Of a stretch of DNA of 64,000 nt, positions 34,216 through 46,300 are shown piece by piece. Made by a program: the position numbers and the translations under genes. The stretch is from Bombyx mori (lineage: Eukaryota > Arthropoda > Insecta > Lepidoptera > Bombycidae), in contig NC_085133.1 of NCBI RefSeq assembly GCF_030269925.1, forward strand, positions 7,274,001 through 7,338,000, read 5' to 3'. Numbering within the stretch: position 1 is the first letter of the stretch; each line of letters begins with the position of its first letter. The notes below the pieces were generated by a model that saw nothing but the letters and a program-made list of their open reading frames with translations, was not told the origin of the DNA and searched no databases.

Positions 34216-34437
34216 ACGACGAAGACCAAGTCAAACTTAATTTATGAAGCAAATAAAATATGTGGACACAGTCTTAGCAACAACAAAAAAATATATTTGT
34301 GACGTCAAAGTCCGTGTTCCTCTTGACCTGGAGGACCTTCCATACATATGTCTGTTGACGAAGCGACGAAGCGCACGGCCACTATGGTATAAATAAACAG
34401 AATAGTAACTTTATCATCAAGGGATTAGAGTAGAAAT

Positions 34438-34838
34438 TGAAATCGTCGTTGCTTAAAGGATAAGAAGCCCGGTATCTAGCGATGAAACGTTGTTCGAATC
34501 CCGCAGGCAAGTAGGTACCAATTTTTCTAATGAAATAGGTACTTAACAAATGTTCACGATTGACTTCCACGGTGATGGAATAACATCGTGTAATAAAAAT
34601 CAAAACCCGCAAAATTATAATTTTCGTAATTACTGGTGGTTGGACCTCTTGTGAGTCCGCACGGGTAGGTACCACCACCCTGCCTATGTCTGCCGTGAAG
34701 CAATAATTCGTTTCATTTCGAAGGGTGGGGCAGCCGTTGTACTATATAAACTGAGACCATAGAACTCGTATCTCAAGGTGGGTAGCGGTGTTTAAGTTGT
34801 AAATGTCCATGAGTTCCGGTAACCACTTAACACCAGGT
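34438..34838 (+). mobile_element. Family A SINE, near full length
   Basis: The tRNA-like head is present (ttaaaggataagaagcc, B box cgttgttcgaatcccgcagg), followed by attgacttccacggtgatgg and the body. The end stops at aacaccaggtcacagg without the normal tail. Confidence 0.8.
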
Positions 34839-34852
34839 CACAGGGTATTATA

Positions 34853-35015
34853 TATACCTACCTATTTCTGCCGTGAAGCAGTAATTTCGGATTGAAGAGC
34901 GGGGTAGTCAGCCGTTTTAGTATAAAACTACGACTTGGCACTAGTCTCTAGATAAGTGTCTTTATTTACGTTGTTAATGTTTATCTCCTTTAGAAACCGC
35001 TTAATATCCGGTGGA
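34853..35015 (+). repeat. Degenerate family A SINE
   Basis: ctacctatttctgccgtgaa followed by strongly diverged body sequence up to aatatccggtggaatg. Confidence 0.55.
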
Positions 35016-35389
35016 ATGTTTTTAATTCCAAATAAGCTTTAGAAAAACATCGCAGCATCATTCACTGGTCCAAGACATTCTATTCAGTTTGCCTTACTCG
35101 TAATAAATACCTCAATTTTCTGTAAAGAGTTGCGTCGGATGGGTAACAATAGCACTATTGACCGCAAATATAATAATATCATTACGCGGTCTACGTCCGG
35201 AGAGATTATCTGTGTAATAAGGTTTAATCCTTTCGAAATAGACGGATGGAGATGAACCAAACGGATTCAATTCTTAGATAAATTTTTTTTAGAATATTTG
35301 CGTAATTCACTAAATACGGATGTCGAGAAGTCCTTTTTCAAATAATACCTAATAAGCTATATTATGCCGAAGTTGGTTTATAATAATAC
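35016..35389. other. No gene recognised
   Basis: No exon or named repeat supported. Confidence 0.5.
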
Positions 35390-35797
35390 CTACGTGAAGC
35401 AAAAACCTTGTATCCCTTTTTACGAAAATTGCGCGGAGAGAAGAGTATGAAATTTGCCACACTTATAGAGAATATAGAGAAAGAGTGCCAAATGCTAATA
35501 TTTTTAGTAAATGGTGCATAAAAATACTTTAAATCAGTAAAATAAACATTACACACACTACCATGTACTTGTATATACATACTCTTCTGTTTATTGGTAA
35601 AGTCTGTGGTCAAATTGAGAATAGATTAATATTGTTTGTCTTCGATATTATTTATCTATAGTGTAGCCTTGACGAAATTTGTTATTATAGAGATCTAAAA
35701 TAGTCTTTGACAATAGACCCTTAATAATGTTCAAACTTATAATTTAAATTATTATAGTCGAATTTCGATTACCGATGACCACTATCTAATGACCAGA
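35390..35797 (+). repeat. Family E repeat (probable Helitron 3' region)
   Basis: Long copy matching 55520-55929: atagagaatatagagaaaga, ggtcaaattgagaatagatt, tctttgacaatagacccttaa and tcgaatttcgattaccgatg. Confidence 0.6.
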
Positions 35798-36221
35798 GAT
35801 TGTTTTTTTTTAAGTTTCATGTATAAAACGAGTTAAATATAACGTAAAAAGAATGGGACTGATTAGGCAACCTTAGAATATGATAAAACATATTTCAGTT
35901 AGTTAAACTTGAGTTAATAGATGCTATCAAAGATGGAAATCTTTGGAAAAAAACCAACGAGTGAATCTAGATTATTCTAGAACGTCTATAATTACGGAAC
36001 GGTATTTCCTTTGTCGTTACTTTAAGGACCTCTTTAAATTACAGTTTATATAAATCAATTGGTTATTTGCTTCGATCTTTACGAGTTGTAAAATATAATT
36101 AATTGGAACTATATACCTACTTTTGAGATTTTAATCTAGCGTTTTTTTTATTCTAATTAGGTACCTATATTATTTATTTCTGACGTTTCGGATACACACT
36201 TTACAGTTTTGCATTGAATTC
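35798..36221. other. No gene recognised
   Basis: AT-rich DNA. Confidence 0.5.
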
Positions 36222-36310
36222 ATGGACGAGCTCATGGTCTACCTTCCGATGGCTTCCGGTGCCCGTAGACATCACAGCACGTATGTCAACACCCTCTTTG
36301 AGACACAAGG
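36222..36310 (-). repeat. Degenerate family A/LINE J-like tail
   Basis: catggacgagctcatggtct...ggtgcccgtagacatcacag is a diverged relative of the shared SINE A/LINE J 3' end. Confidence 0.45.
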
Positions 36311-36839
36311 TTGAGGCATCGACCAGATTATAAAACACATCACACCTCATATTAACTTGTAGTCTGTTGTGTTTCAATATACAATAATACTTTGCTCTCA
36401 ATCTGTATTTCTGGAACAGATAGCTTAAAGCAAGAAGGCCACATATTGTAATAATCCTGTTTAGAACCAAACACCCATTTTTCTTTTGTTTTCTAGAACA
36501 CTCTAGCTATTATTGTCATTCCTATTTGTGTGAAAATAATTGAACCACAAAGTCCAGTATACGATTATCCGAAAATGGCGTTAAATAATTCAAAGTAAAA
36601 AGCTTATTAGTGTAGAAAATAATTATTGTACATAAATGGATACTGTAATGTATTAAATAACAGTATTATTAAAAAAAAAAACTTAATTTCCAAACTAACT
36701 TATCAGTAGGTATGTCTATTGTTGTAATTTTCTCCAAAACGATAACAAAGAAAAAGGTAACGCTCAAAATGAGCGTTAAAAAAAATAACCAACCTGCTTT
36801 GAAATTCTCTAATTAAGCACTTTTCACATTTTTAAAGTC
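36311..36839. other. No gene recognised
   Basis: AT-rich DNA. Confidence 0.5.
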
Positions 36840-37160
36840 CGAACAATAACTGAGCAACGTGGTCACTGGCCATCGCGACACTCACTGAAAATCGGACAAA
36901 AATGGCCGCCGAACCGTTCAGCCGTTCCAAATTCAAAATTCGTGTGACGTCGGAAAGGCGTGCGGCAAACACCCCCGCGCGCCCCTCGCATGCCCCGGCC
37001 CCGCCACTCGCAGCCCAAAGGGCGGTCTTCAATAATTCACCGTTTGCACCAACAGCAGCAGGCCCCTCCTTTTCGTGACGGCGCGTTTAAGCTTCTACCA
37101 TTTGTTTTCTCTCTCGTGCTTGCGGGTTTTGTGTGCTTGCGTCCCGCTCACACTCATTAG
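36840..37160. promoter_or_regulatory. CpG/GC-rich island of unknown role
   Basis: GC-rich, repeat-free DNA (gccgccgaaccgttcagccg, cccccgcgcgcccctcgcat, ccggccccgccactcgcag) in a 25-kb AT-rich repeat field. It ends near cacactcattagttgggtc, which could hold an initiator-like TCATT. Open frames on both strands (36832-37032 minus, 36960-37160 plus) show no known domain. A promoter or 5' exon of an unrecognised gene is possible. Confidence 0.35.
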
Positions 37161-37330
37161 TTGGGTCTCGTTGCATGCATTATACAGCGTGTTTGGCAAA
37201 CGTTTTACAAGGTTTGCGCAGTTCCGTAGATTAGTTTTAGTGTAGAGAAAACAAATGAAATTAAAACCTTATTCCAATGTTGGTTAGAAACTTGACAGAA
37301 AAACACCATAGCTCTAGGGTAATGTAGAGC

Positions 37331-37380
37331 CTTGTAGAGCCTCGTAGGAGGTTCGGCCCTCTACCCGAAAAAAAAAAAAA
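37331..37380 (+). mobile_element. 50-base LINE K insertion
   Basis: Only cttgtagagcctcgtaggag...ctacccg and a run of 13 A are present. It is flanked by a 14-base duplication with one mismatch (37317-37330 gggtaatgtagagc; 37381-37394 gggtaacgtagagc). The cctcgtaggaggttcg core matches the 3' end of the LINE K copy at 3864. Confidence 0.75.
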
Positions 37381-37555
37381 GGGTAACGTAGAGCATTTTG
37401 AATACATCCATACAAATAAATAAAATTTAAGTGTGTTTGTAATAATAAAATAACTGCTTTTTAGTAAATGCATAAGAATGTACCTACTATATACGGTGTA
37501 TATCTATACCAAAATATCTATTTTTTTTTTATTTTTTGTCTGTCTATACGTTTTA

Positions 37556-37840
37556 CACTTTTTTATTTATTGCTTAGATGGCTGGACGAGCTGACGACCC
37601 TCCTGATCAAGTGTTTACCAGAGCAGAACGTAATATAACGGAACGTAAATACCACCACTTACCTTGAGATAATAGTTCTAAAATCTCAATTTTTACAGTA
37701 CAACGGCTGCCCCTCCCTTCAAACAGAAGCGTAGGTATTACTACTTCACAGCAAAGGGTGGTGGTACCTACCTACCCGTGCGGGCTCACAATAGGTCCTA
37801 CCACCAGTAATTACACAAATTATTATTTTGAGGGTTTGAT
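37556..37840 (-). mobile_element. Family A SINE
   Basis: ttattgcttagatggctgga and a diverged body through cctaccaccagtaattacac. Confidence 0.75.
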
Positions 37841-38078
37841 TTTTTTGTTGTTGTTTATTGCCTAGATTGGTGGACGAGCTCACAGACCGCCTGGTGTTAA
37901 GTGGCTATGTAAACCCACCTTGAGATATGAGCTCTAAGGTCTCAGTATAGTTAGTTTTTTACTACACGATGTTATTTCTTCACCGTGGAAGTCGATCGTG
38001 AACATTTGTTAAGTACGTATTTCATTAGAAAAAATTGGTACCCGCCTGCGGGATTCGAACACCGGTGGATCGCTATCA
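37841..38078 (-). mobile_element. Family A SINE with internal deletion, tRNA-like head present
   Basis: tttattgcctagattggtgg, a short tail piece, then a jump to gaagtcgatcgtgaacattt and gggattcgaacaccggtgga. About 130 bases of the middle are missing. Confidence 0.75.
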
Positions 38079-38115
38079 CATCGCATCGCATGTCTGTTTG
38101 TTCAGACTAATCTCT

Positions 38116-38137
38116 GCAAGTTGCGGGCACAGCTAGT
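38116..38137 (+). mobile_element. Helitron 3' end
   Basis: gcaagttgcgggcacagctagt is the usual lepidopteran Helitron terminus, ending CTAGT at 38133-38137. No matching 5' end was found nearby. Confidence 0.5.
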
Positions 38138-38520
38138 CTCAAATACCTACAATTGAAATAATAATTCATCATATCATGAAAAGTATCAAAGAATTTTTTG
38201 CAAACTTGCAATCTTAGGGTCGTTTTGGACAGATTTATTTATCGATATTTTTATACTACAGTATGTATGTAATTTAAACGACTTTTACGGTTTACGTTTC
38301 AAATAATTTACGGTTTACGTGGTCACGGACGCAGTTAGGTATATTTATACCTAAGTCCTTTGTTTATTCCTACAAATAAATACAATCTGTAAACCTTCTG
38401 CAAATTCTAGAAGTTCCGTTCGTTCCTATACAAGTTCCGAACAACAACATTTGGACTTCTAAGAGTTCGACGTGCAGCCTAAGACACGGATACAGTACCG
38501 CTGAATTTCACACCTGACCT

Positions 38521-38768
38521 GGTTTACTGATGGTAAGACCTCTTGTAAGTCCGCACGGGTAGGTACCACCACCCCGCCTATTTCTGCCGTGAAGCAGTAA
38601 TAATGCGTTTCGGTTTGAAGGGTGGGGCAGCCGTTGTAACTATACTGAGATCTTAGAACTTATATCTAAAAGTGGGTGGCGCATTTACGCTGTAGATGTC
38701 TATGGGCTCCAGTAACCACTTAACACCAGATGGGCTGTGAGCTCGTCCACCAGTCTAAGCAATAAAAA
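38521..38768 (+). mobile_element. Family A SINE, 5'-truncated
   Basis: ggtttactgatggtaagacc to ccagtctaagcaataaaaaa. Confidence 0.85.
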
Positions 38769-38844
38769 AAGACCTTCTCGGTGGGTCGCGATCTGATGGT
38801 GGACCCTTTCATTCATTCGTGGAATTATTTCAGTTAATAACTTT

Positions 38845-39015
38845 TATGCTTTAACCTCGCGGTTGTAAACTATTGCATAGCTTTCATTACGGGGTTTGAG
38901 CGCGGCGACTGAATCAAGAAATTCCGTAACGAAAATAAAACCTAACACCCCTACTCCGCCTACCGTGTAGCTCGCGTTCAACACATTCACACGTTGCGCT
39001 TGTGTAGTATTTGTG
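38845..39015. repeat. Repeat F, copy 1
   Basis: ctattgcatagctttcatta, aaattccgtaacgaaaataa and tagctcgcgttcaacacatt, then cacacgttgcgcttgtgtag. Matches 63742-63898. Class unknown. Confidence 0.6.
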
Positions 39016-39875
39016 GATAAGCGCGCAGCGTGACGTCGCACTGCATGCGCATCATGAAAAGTCTGCCCATCTCTCTCTAACTTATGAGTGTGAAGGGGAC
39101 ATTTTTGCTTTTGTTAATGTTTATAAATATAGCATGGTCTTATTTTGTTGTTGTTTTAATATTACATTATTATTGTCTAACTGTATAATTATAATTCCAT
39201 AAGCTAAATATAAAGATTAAAAATGCAATTTACCGCGGCAGTCCCCGAGTACCACACGTGTTTTTTTTTATCACGATAACTGTAAAGTGCCAATATTTGA
39301 AAGGTCGGAAATTATTTTAGTTTATTTGACGATGCTTAACTGACAGCATCGTAAAATATCTTAATAAATATCCCAAATATCCTATATCTACGTCACATTT
39401 CTAGTCACACCATTAGTGCACCGAGATGAGGAACATACATAGATGAACTGTACTGGATAGACATATTTATCGAGCCTTCACACTCTTTTGTAGGTAAATT
39501 AAACCAGCTTTGCAATCCAAAGATTTCAAAAATAAATAAAAAAGCGCGGTAAAACGACAACCATTTTTTAATTGCAAATAGTTCCTATAGCAATGCCATC
39601 TCACGGTATAACGAGAAAGCATTTATCACAGTTCTCAGCCGTCGTGTTTTATCTTGTAGCGAATTTCAAATAGTTTCGGTAGATGTCGCTTTTTTGCGTA
39701 AACCACTAAATAAAGATCCGATTAGCGTTTCACGTCCAGACAACTTATTCTTGGTGCTAATATATAGTCGCTGCAACCTTCGTGGTTCTATTGTGATTAG
39801 CTGAGAGTATGACATATCTTTGTACAGGCCCAAAACCATCATAAACCTGACAGGAAATATGCTCTCCAAGGAATC
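39016..39875. other. No gene recognised
   Basis: AT-rich DNA with no exon supported. Confidence 0.5.
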
Positions 39876-40068
39876 TGTATATTTCTGCCGTGAAGCAGTA
39901 ATGCGTTTCGGTTTGAAGAGTGGGGTAGCCGTTGTAACTATACTGAGACCTTAGAACTTATATCTCAAGGTGGGTGGCGCATTTACATTGTAGATGTCTA
40001 TGGGCTCCAGTAACCACTTAACACCAGGTGGGCTGTGAGCTCTTCCACCCATCTAAGCAATAAAAAAA
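39876..40068 (+). mobile_element. Family A SINE, 5'-truncated
   Basis: atttctgccgtgaagcagta to ccatctaagcaataaaaaaa. Confidence 0.85.
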
Positions 40069-40399
40069 TCCCGAAAGCGCATCAGTCACGTAGTACAGCG
40101 CAGATGGGCTTCTTCCTCTTCTTTGTAATTTCTGCAAAATGGATAACAAGTTCCATTTCGGATGTTGTCATGTGAAGATATTAAGCATTGATGCTTACCG
40201 ATAATCAGTCTAAAGTAACCAGAGTTAAGCTCGCATTTTGTAAAGATATTAATATCGAGAGGGAGCTGAATACGATGGCCGCGATTAAGTAGTAGTAATA
40301 GAAGTAGTCAGACCACTACAATAACCGCAGTCAAAATGGTAGAAAAAGTAGGAATTCCGTGTTTTAATCTACACAACAATTTAGGGGATAAAGAAATAA

Positions 40400-43287
40400 A
40401 AGGCACAGTCATTTTAAACCAACTTTATTTTTAGCTAAAATATAATAATTCATACATCAAAGAAGTTCTATCGTTAATACAATAATACCATAATAATATT
40501 TCAAATAAATCATGAAATTGAAAAAAAAAAACGAAATAAAAGATAAAATAGCTACCTTACATTACTAAAAGTTTAATCAAAACTGGGTTTATACCAAACG
40601 CCTTTATTTGTGCTTGCGATTTTGAGCTATGTTCAAAATAAATCAGATCTCGGATTATTTAGCTATCAGGGGAAATGGTCAATGGACGGTTGTCAGAAAA
40701 ACTTAACAAGAAAACCATAATTTCAAAGTAATCTCGAGCTTCGCTTTTTTATTAAAGAAAACACCATATTTCGTTAACATCCAAATGTACTTACACATAA
40801 AGATATAACTCACTATGGTCCGACAATATCGAATGACATATTTGACATGTGTCCAAATCTGAAAAGTCAATTGTTGGTAGAGTTAGTGGAATTAGCCGTT
40901 AGAAAGGTAAATAATTGCAAACAAACTCATTATAGTCACGAAATTAGTAACATTAGAAAGTAAAGTTTCGTTTTAAGAAAAAAATTTCGATGTAAGATTC
41001 TTTCACGAACGTTAACACTTGTCTAATATGTCAGATCGCATTGCACAGATCAAAAATGGTTTGACGAACAGAAAAAATATTTAAATTTAAAAGAAAAATT
41101 GTACATTTAGCTACAGACACACCAATGATTATGTTCACAACGATTGCTTTTAGAGTTTTACAGTCACGTGTTCTTAAAACGGTAACACTACGCTAATACA
41201 TGGCCAAAACATTGATATGCAATTTGGGGTGTGATGGAGTTGAACATGAGTTTTATCGTGGATTAAAAATAAACACGGACACCTTAAGTTTTTATTACAC
41301 AAAATTTATTTGGTCATTGCCAATAGGTCAGCACTAATATGTGATAATTAAATCGTGTAATGTACATGTTTTTTTACACGAAGCACTGACAGTGTTGTTG
41401 CCATGTCTCTATAAGCCTTCATTGGGGTTTTCCGGTCCACCACAAGCGATACACAGATGACAGAAGAATGAAGAGATCCCTAACTATACTTACGCCTATG
41501 CGACGCGTCTTTTCTGCCATTTCCCGTGTGTGCGTCACCGACTAACATAGCTTAGTACCTAATTGTTAGTAAAAATCCCTTAACGCATTCAAAATATATA
41601 AATAGTTATAATAGCTGCTCTTAAACCAATATCTGTATATATGTGTATAATATCATACAACTTTAGTTTTTTTTTTCAAATAACTCTGTGCCTAATATAC
41701 ATTTAAGCCGATCTTGTCGTCAAGCTCGAAGGTTCAAATGATTGGACATTTTTGTCGACAGACATATTTAATACTACAGGTTAGTAAGCTGTTTTGTACC
41801 AAAAATAATGCGTGTTGTACTTACTACTCATTTAAATGCGGGGTTTCAAAATGGCGAATTTAATTCAAAATGGCGTCGTTTTCTTTCGTATTAACCTACG
41901 TAAGTAGACAAAGATTAATGTGATAATGTTAAAACGCCAACATGTTTCTAAATGTGAAAATACTATGTTTTCATGTGTGAAGCATTCTCATTTAATATAT
42001 ATTTATAGTGTTTGATCGCTTATACTAATCTTATATACGACTCCATACGAAATTACAACGGCTACATTAATACATACATTTTTTTACTTAAGTGTATTGA
42101 AAAAGAATATATCGTGGACAAAGAACGAGCACTATAACACGTAAAGAACAACTTCCTACAAAAGCAAGCGAAGACAGAAACAAATTTACGTATAATTTGA
42201 TATGATCATTTTATTGAAAACCTTACAAAGAACTACAAAACAAATGCGTTGGATCCGTGATATGTGCACGAAAAGGACATCACCATAAAATCACTTTTCA
42301 AGTCTATGAGCCTGAATAACGTTAAACAAAAAAACATGGCTTAAGTTTTTTTTTATGTGACAAAGTAATTAGTTTTTTTTAGGAATTTTATTTGTGCTTA
42401 AACATCTAATTCGTGCACATACCACAGCCTAACATACAAAGTCTTGTACACGCGTGTCTGTGCAAAAGCTTTGTTTATTACACTAATTATACGGATACAT
42501 ATTATTTCAAATCAATTCCGTAACTATGAATCGCTTTGATTGAATTCTATCACGTTTTAATATGGCGACATAAAAATCGTATGTCCTAATAATTTATGAC
42601 AACAAGACTGGATGGAAAATGTATTCAGTTGATGTTCGTAAAACTTTAAACATTTAGATACTCGATTGAAATTTTCAGTTACGCCATCTAGTTCATCGTC
42701 ATATTTTATGTATTCAATGAAATATTATACAGTTATTTTGTCTTATTATCGGAGACGACAAATCGTATCGAATAATATAAAAAAGTTTTTAGTCCGCCAT
42801 ATTGAAACGTTACATTAAGGGCTGGTTCACACGAATAAGATTTATCGAGCAACGAGCAACCTTATTTTTCACGAGTTGTTTTGTCAATAATAAGGCAATG
42901 AGCCTACGAATTAGAAGAGCATAATCTAGCCACTAGTTACCCACTGAGCTTCTCGCCGGATTTTCTCAGTGGCTCGCGAATCCGATCAGGTAGTAGATTC
43001 AGCGAATCACTGCCCTTTACTAGGGCAGATGTTCGCAAAATTCTCTGAGATTGAGCTCCGTGAAGCCACAAATCAAAGTAAAACCAGAATGTCCCCTGAA
43101 GGCCACTGGTAGGTAGGCAAAAAAAAAACCACTCGTGTTCGAGATGCTCGTGTAAACCAGCTCTAAAAGCGCGTAAATCGGAACGAGTCGTGAATTTAGA
43201 AGGACGGTGCACACGGGTGCCAGTGAAGGGAGACTTTAGTTTATAGGGGTGCGTTAAGTACGGCCGCGGCGTCCAGCCAAGGGCGCG
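40400..43287 (-). other. Candidate calsyntenin 3' UTR region
   Basis: This stretch directly follows the calsyntenin stop codon and is unusually free of repeats, except one family B piece at 42936-43085. Several AATAAA signals occur on the minus strand, including one at 40424-40429. A long UTR would explain the low repeat load, but no transcript end can be proven from sequence alone. No other gene was recognised here. Confidence 0.35.
42936..43085 (+). mobile_element. Family B element, internal part
   Basis: cccactgagcttctcgccgg, atccgatcaggtagtagatt and tgagctccgtgaag. Divergent, without a tail. Confidence 0.65.
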
Positions 43288-43355
43288 TTACATCGTGCTG
43301 TTGTCCCACTCCAGCTGGCTGATGTTTCTGTATTTGTGCTGTTTGTTGGGCATCA
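43288..43355 (-). CDS. Cals: Calsyntenin last coding exon (second kinesin-binding motif)
   Basis: Acceptor tatatatgattccag precedes TGATGCCCAAC. It encodes MPNKQHKYRNISQLEWDNST, then M and TAA at 43288-43290. QLEWDNST corresponds to the C-terminal LEWDDST motif of vertebrate calsyntenins, the second kinesin-light-chain-binding site, with N for the second D. Its start phase (two bases) fits the donor of the previous exon. Confidence 0.88.
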
Positions 43356-46300
43356 CTGGAATCATATATAAATATGTAATTGAAAACAATTCAATCATCC
43401 GGCCGCAATTTATGAATCCCTTGTGTTATCCGTACCAGAGACCGGTAAACACACTTATATCTATATTACTACGACGGTAAGAGTAACGCCGAATAGTCGA
43501 ACGAATATCGAAAGATCATCTAGAACGCTCGAGAATTACAACGCCATCTATTGTCAGATGGTGGAAACACAATACTTGAAATGTGTGGAAATTCTCGATA
43601 ACTCTAGGGATGTGGTATCGGCTATAAAAGCGTTGCAGAGATGGCACGCAGAAATGCAAAAAGTTAATATATATTTTTTTAATTAAGTATGTATAAAATA
43701 TGACAATTATAATGAATAATGACTATTATTTTTATTATAACTAAGTATTTGTGAGCCTCAGTAACCGCTTCACGTTGAGTTAACAGTGAGACTGTCCGAC
43801 AAGCAATCAAAGTCAAAGTCGCGATAAGGAAACAACAGCATACCTTCGTCGTCTTCGTCGGAGGAGTCGTGATGCTCGGAGTCCGAGTCGGAGCAGGACT
43901 CGCCGTCCGAGCTGTCCGCCGCGTTCACGTGCGTGCCGCAGGATGGGACGCTCTGGAAATTACACGTGCAACATATATAAAGAATTCTTTGGTGTTCGTC
44001 GTAGCCATAATTAAAACTAGACATGAAACCGAAATAATATAATTATCATGAAATAAATAATGGTTTAAAAACACTAACGAAATATGCTTTTATACAAAAT
44101 CCAAATAAAAAATAAAAATAAATCTTAATAAATTTGAGTTAAAAATAGTGTATGAAAAAATTATTTTATTGTAAAAAAAAGCGTGGGGAGCATGGTATCA
44201 GTAGTTATAAATATTTTATGAACAGATATGAGTAGAAGGGTTATTTTGATAATATCCTGAAAAGCACCCCACGCTTTTTTTTAGAGGATGCGATTTAGAG
44301 ATTGTGGGATATCGTGAGACGCGTCAACTCTGTCCCCTTCAACATGACGATCAGGACCACTCTGTCAAGAGTGACACGATTCAGAAGAACAAGTCGTTGC
44401 TAAATACCTCTTCCATGGGGTTGACGGTGATGGTGAGGGCGGAGTCGTCCCACGCCATCTCGGAGTCGACGTGTCGAGCGCGGGGCGCGGCGGGCGCGCG
44501 GGGGGAGCGTCGGGTGCGCGCCACGCCCACTCCTGCCGCCAGCACCACCACTCCCACGGCCACCACGCCGATCAGCAGAGCCACGTGGTCTGCACAGTCA
44601 CAAAAAAGCGTCAGTTTCGTGCCGTTCGCTTTAAACGTAAGTAAATTAAAACCTTTATTATTTAAAACTCTTTAGTTTTTAAAAAGTTTTCTTCAGTGTC
44701 ATGGACTGAAATCCTATCATACTGTAAAAAGAGAGTTATGTTTTATATATGTAGTTTATAAATACTGTTTACTGTTTAATTTTTATTATTAATTTTAAAA
44801 GAGAATTTAAATGTTCTTATCTTATTATACATATAACAGAAGAGGCAATTAAGTATGTTATTGTTCATTCACTCTGAAGTACTCGATATCATTATAGAGT
44901 GAGAGACCAATTGAGAACGGGCTTCCCTAGACATATTTTTTGACCTGGTAACTAAGACCTTTTAAGAATTTATATTCTTAATTTTATGAAAAATTATAAT
45001 ATGGAGTGAAATAAAATGAAGATGATTAATTTGAGACGTCAATCAACTGGGATGAAATAAAATGAAATGAGATGATATGGGATGAAATAATATTTTGCGG
45101 AGATTATCTTCGCAAAATGGTGGTCATTTACTGATCTTTTTTCAGTGGACTTTTTGGAGGATACCAAGAAGTTACGTCTATCTTTTTTCAGTGGACTTTC
45201 TGGAGGATACCAAGAAGTTACGTCTATCTATCTATATTTGATTCTTTTGGTTGACAATTTTGCCGATTACTATCCTATATAAGTGTATCAGTTACTCACT
45301 GGCGCTCTGCTCGGGGCGCAGGTCGATGAGGCGGGGCGCGGGCACGTCGGCTGCGTGCGCGTCGCGCTGTGCGTGCGCGGCGTACACGCGCGGCGCCACG
45401 GCGTGCCCGTGGGCGTGGCCGCGGTCCGGCTGCGAATCGAAATGAATTGTAAACGCGGACGTGTATGCAGTGCTTCCACTTTAATGATTTCCCTTTCCCC
45501 ACGCCTCAATTCTAATTTTCCCTTTTCAGGGCTCTTTTCCCCTCAAAAATTTTTCTGCTGTAGTTTTTACTTTTGGCCCTAGTGTAGTAACTAAATTAAA
45601 AAATGTCTTTATCGATTTTAGGTTTATTTTAGGTTTTACCTATGATTTCCCGCAATTTCCCCTTTTTCTCTTCATATGAACCCTAATTTCCCCTCAAATG
45701 GGGAATTTCCCCTCATTGTGGAAGCACTGACATTGTGGTATCCAATAAGTATCACTTCCGGTTTAAGCGAGGCATAAACTGTGTCCAACGCCAATATATA
45801 AAATAACCAGTCCACTAAAAAAGCTACTTTATCGATTCTAAAGTTTAGAGTCTTGCATCAATTGTTTTAATTTAGCATATTCCGATGTTTCGATTACCTT
45901 ACAGTTTTCGTGAACTCGGACGACTGCGGGTTACTTTAATTTTATCCTCCCCACATCTATTTCTAATAAGTCCAACGGCGTTAGTAAAGTATCAAATTTT
46001 CAAAGCACCTTATGATGATTTATGCGGGTAACGAACCACACGTACCACTGATTCTCTGGCGACGTCAGCCTTGTCCGCGATGCCGCTGGGTAGCTCCCGA
46101 GAGGCCACCTCGTTAGCGGCCGACATATGAGGGTGGACCACAGTTAACTGTAAATTAAATTAAAAATCCGCTGAAATCTAATAAATAAAAATAAATAAAT
46201 AAATTGTGTAGTATAATGGTAATCCCTTCAAGTTGGAACTCTTGACTGCTCCAAGACAGAATTAGGTAGGATGGTGGCACCTGCCCATTCAATTAGATCA

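Noticed and set aside
43423..43686. 87-residue plus-strand ORF between the last two calsyntenin exons
   Set aside because: It has no known domain and lies in an intron on the other strand.
43770..44024. Minus-strand 84-residue ORF as the true calsyntenin C-terminal exon
   Set aside because: A good phase-matched donor at 43844 leads to a separate exon with the conserved LEWDNST end. The read-through form is kept only as a possible isoform.
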